A stretch of DNA of 7,968 nucleotides. Source: an uncultured Bacteriovorax sp. GTDB lineage: Bacteria > Bdellovibrionota > Bacteriovoracia > Bacteriovoracales > Bacteriovoracaceae. The position numbers were made by a program, and so were the translations under genes. How positions within the stretch are numbered: position 1 is the stretch's first letter; each line of letters opens with the position of its first letter. Below, piece by piece: positions 6,669-7,968 of this stretch. Where the stretch lies: contig CAMLRB010000166.1 in the NCBI GenBank assembly GCA_946482295.1, forward strand, positions 1 to 7,968. The letters run 5' to 3'. The notes beneath the pieces were generated by a model that saw nothing but the letters and a program-made list of their open reading frames with translations, made no database searches and was not told the origin of the DNA.

Positions 6669-6989
6669 ATGACTGACCACAACCATAATCACGAAGAAGA
6701 AGGTGGAACGGCCACCCTGATCAAAAACAAAGTTCAGCTTCCCAAAAAGTACAAAGTTCTTTTACACAATGATGATTACACAACGATGGAATTCGTTATT
6801 TTCATCCTTCAAAGTGTATTTCACAAACAATTGGCAGAAGCTGAGAGAATAATGTTGGAAGTTCATCAAAAAGGCACAGGTCTCTGTGGTGTTTACACAT
6901 ATGAGATTGCTGAAAGCAAGGCCCGAAAAGTTGAACGTCTCGCACGAGAACATTCTCATCCTCTTTTATGCTCCTTTGAACCGGAATAA
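6669..6989 (+). CDS. clpS: ATP-dependent Clp protease adaptor ClpS
   Basis: ClpS binds proteins with bulky N-terminal residues (Leu, Phe, Tyr, Trp) and delivers them to ClpA for degradation by ClpAP. From ATG 6669 the protein is 106 residues, the same length as E. coli ClpS, and the pocket residues fall at the same numbers: N34, D35, D36, M40, H66 and L99. This supports the chosen start over the open frame reaching back to TTG 6633. The core motifs YKVLLHNDDYTTMEFV, VHQKGTGLCGVYTYEIAE and HPLLC are clear. The flexible N-terminal arm, which engages ClpA, is His/Glu-rich here (HNHNHEEE), unlike E. coli; it might bind metal, but this is speculative. It lies 14 nt after the metalloprotease gene and 4 nt before clpA, so it is almost certainly co-transcribed with clpA. 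Confidence 0.97.
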   Translation: MTDHNHNHEEEGGTATLIKNKVQLPKKYKVLLHNDDYTTMEFVIFILQSVFHKQLAEAERIMLEVHQKGTGLCGVYTYEIAESKARKVERLAREHSHPLLCSFEPE

Positions 6990-6993
6990 ATAA

Positions 6994-7968
6994 ATGTCTA
7001 ATATTGCCAGAAATTTAAGACTCGAAATAATTATCAACTCTGCCGTTATTAAGGCGAATTTGTTGAAGCATGAGTATCTATCGCTCGAAATAATTTTTGA
7101 ATCCATGCTCGCCGACCTAGAAGTCAGGGATGTTTTAGAGTCATGTGGTGCGAATTTGAAGCAAATGGAGGCAGATCTCGAACTTTTTATTAAAGATGAG
7201 AGTAATTTCAGCGTGCTTTCTGCGGAAGATATAGATGAGTTGTCTAAAAGGCAGTTTGCTGATGCTGATTTGAGAAATTTGGCAAAAGAAAGTGGCATTA
7301 GTTATCAACCAGAAATCTCAATGACCCTTCAAAGGGTCATTCAAAGAGCTGCCATCCATGTTCAATCTTCGGGTAAGAAAGATATTGTGGGTATAAATTT
7401 ACTTGTCGCTATCTTTAATGAACCGGAAAGTTATGTTTGCTATCTTTTAGAGGCTCAAGGTGTTCAAAAATTTGACGTGGTTAAACTCATTGCTCATGGA
7501 ATTGATCGTTCAGTAAATTTAGAGTCCTCTACTAATGATAATATTCGCGATGAGTTTGGAGATGGGGCAGGAAAAACTTCTGCTCTTGAAGAATATTGTA
7601 TGAATCTGAATCGACAGGTCGAACTTGGAAAGATCGATCCGATGATCGGCAGAGATGAAGAAATCGAGCGTGTCGCTCAAATTTTAAGTCGAAGAAGAAA
7701 AAATAATCCATTACTAGTTGGTGAAGCAGGTGTTGGTAAAACGGCAATAGCTGAAGGACTTGCCTACAGAATAGTTAAAGGAGATGTTCCGGAACTGCTC
7801 AAATCTTCAATTATATTTAGTCTCGATTTAGCTAGCTTGTTGGCCGGTACAAAGTACCGAGGTGATTTTGAGCAGAGATTGAAAAATGTTCTGAAAGAGT
7901 TAAAAGAGTTTTATTCCACAGATGGTCAAGAAGCAGTTCTTTTTATCGATGATATTCATACTTTGATG
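6994..7968 (+). CDS. clpA: ATP-dependent Clp protease ATP-binding subunit ClpA (3' end outside window)
   Basis: ClpA is the AAA+ unfoldase that threads substrates, including those brought by ClpS, into the ClpP chamber in the cytoplasm. The window holds 325 codons from ATG 6994, weak SD GGAA at 6983-6986. The Clp N-domain occupies about residues 1-175 (second repeat TLQRVIQRAAIHVQSSGKKD). The first AAA+ domain begins near LGKIDPMIGRDEEIERV. Walker A is GEAGVGKT (243-250), pore loop KYRG is 287-290, and Walker B is VLFIDDIHTL (D319, D320). Walker A lies about 29 residues later than in E. coli ClpA, mostly because of an insert between the two N-domain repeats (about 76-104). Asp replaces the usual Walker B Glu at 320. 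The context right after clpS, with the HVQSSG motif, separates it from ClpB and ClpC. Confidence 0.96.
   Translation, partial: MSNIARNLRLEIIINSAVIKANLLKHEYLSLEIIFESMLADLEVRDVLESCGANLKQMEADLELFIKDESNFSVLSAEDIDELSKRQFADADLRNLAKESGISYQPEISMTLQRVIQRAAIHVQSSGKKDIVGINLLVAIFNEPESYVCYLLEAQGVQKFDVVKLIAHGIDRSVNLESSTNDNIRDEFGDGAGKTSALEEYCMNLNRQVELGKIDPMIGRDEEIERVAQILSRRRKNNPLLVGEAGVGKTAIAEGLAYRIVKGDVPELLKSSIIFSLDLASLLAGTKYRGDFEQRLKNVLKELKEFYSTDGQEAVLFIDDIHTLM
7320..7341. repeat. Perfect inverted repeat with 10-bp arms inside clpA
   Basis: AATGACCCTT (7320-7329) and AAGGGTCATT (7332-7341) are exact reverse complements separated by CA. In RNA this would fold as about 9 bp with a UCAA loop. It lies in the clpA N-domain coding region, spanning codons S109 to I116. 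No function is assigned. Arms this long and close are not expected often in 8 kb. Confidence 0.5.

Noticed and set aside
7845..7859. CGGTAC/GTACCG triloop hairpin in clpA
   Set aside because: It encodes the conserved pore-loop segment GTKYRG, which explains the bases.
1..7968. tRNA, rRNA, CRISPR array, phage attachment site or replication origin
   Set aside because: I looked for cloverleaf-like sequence, regular spaced repeats and clustered initiator boxes and saw none.

Overview
The window (about 40% GC by eye) is chromosomal DNA from a Gram-negative, double-membraned bacterium. An LPS-export ATPase, sigma-54, a periplasmic nucleotidase, a lipoprotein and the ClpS/ClpA pair all point that way. 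The gene style and the deltaproteobacterial-type Y1 transposase suggest Bdellovibrionota/Bacteriovoracia. That placement is an inference; no rRNA or other decisive marker is present.

Layout. (1) Positions 1-2427 hold the conserved cluster lptB (5' end cut off by the window), rpoN and a short-form hpf, all on + and tightly spaced. This resembles the lptB-rpoN-hpf order of Proteobacteria, but ptsN does not follow. (2) Positions 2428-3000 are a genomic scar. They hold the N-terminal part of a DnaQ-like 3'-5' exonuclease, then a stop codon and further decayed coding remnants in two frames. (3) Positions 3018-3635 hold a lone IS200-like/RAYT-type Y1 transposase whose ribosome binding site lies in a small hairpin. 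(4) Positions 3632-5323 (-) encode a secreted UshA/5'-nucleotidase-family enzyme that converges on the transposase with a 4-nt overlap. (5) Positions 5324-5469 are a divergent intergenic region with a promoter-like element and a 19-nt palindrome. (6) Positions 5470-7968 (+) hold a putative lipoprotein metalloprotease (HExxHxxGxxD), clpS and the first 325 codons of clpA, closely spaced and probably one transcription unit.

How the genes work together. LptB powers lipopolysaccharide export, sigma-54 directs activator-dependent transcription, and HPF parks ribosomes in stationary phase. ClpS hands N-degron substrates to the ClpA unfoldase for ClpP. The metalloprotease would act on the outer side of a membrane, so its link to clpSA may be only co-transcription.

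Most of the window is ordinary core genome. The parts most worth a second look are the palindrome ahead of the metalloprotease gene, the metalloprotease itself, the exonuclease/RAYT scar, and two features of clpA: Asp instead of Glu in Walker B, and a perfect 10-bp-arm inverted repeat inside the coding sequence.
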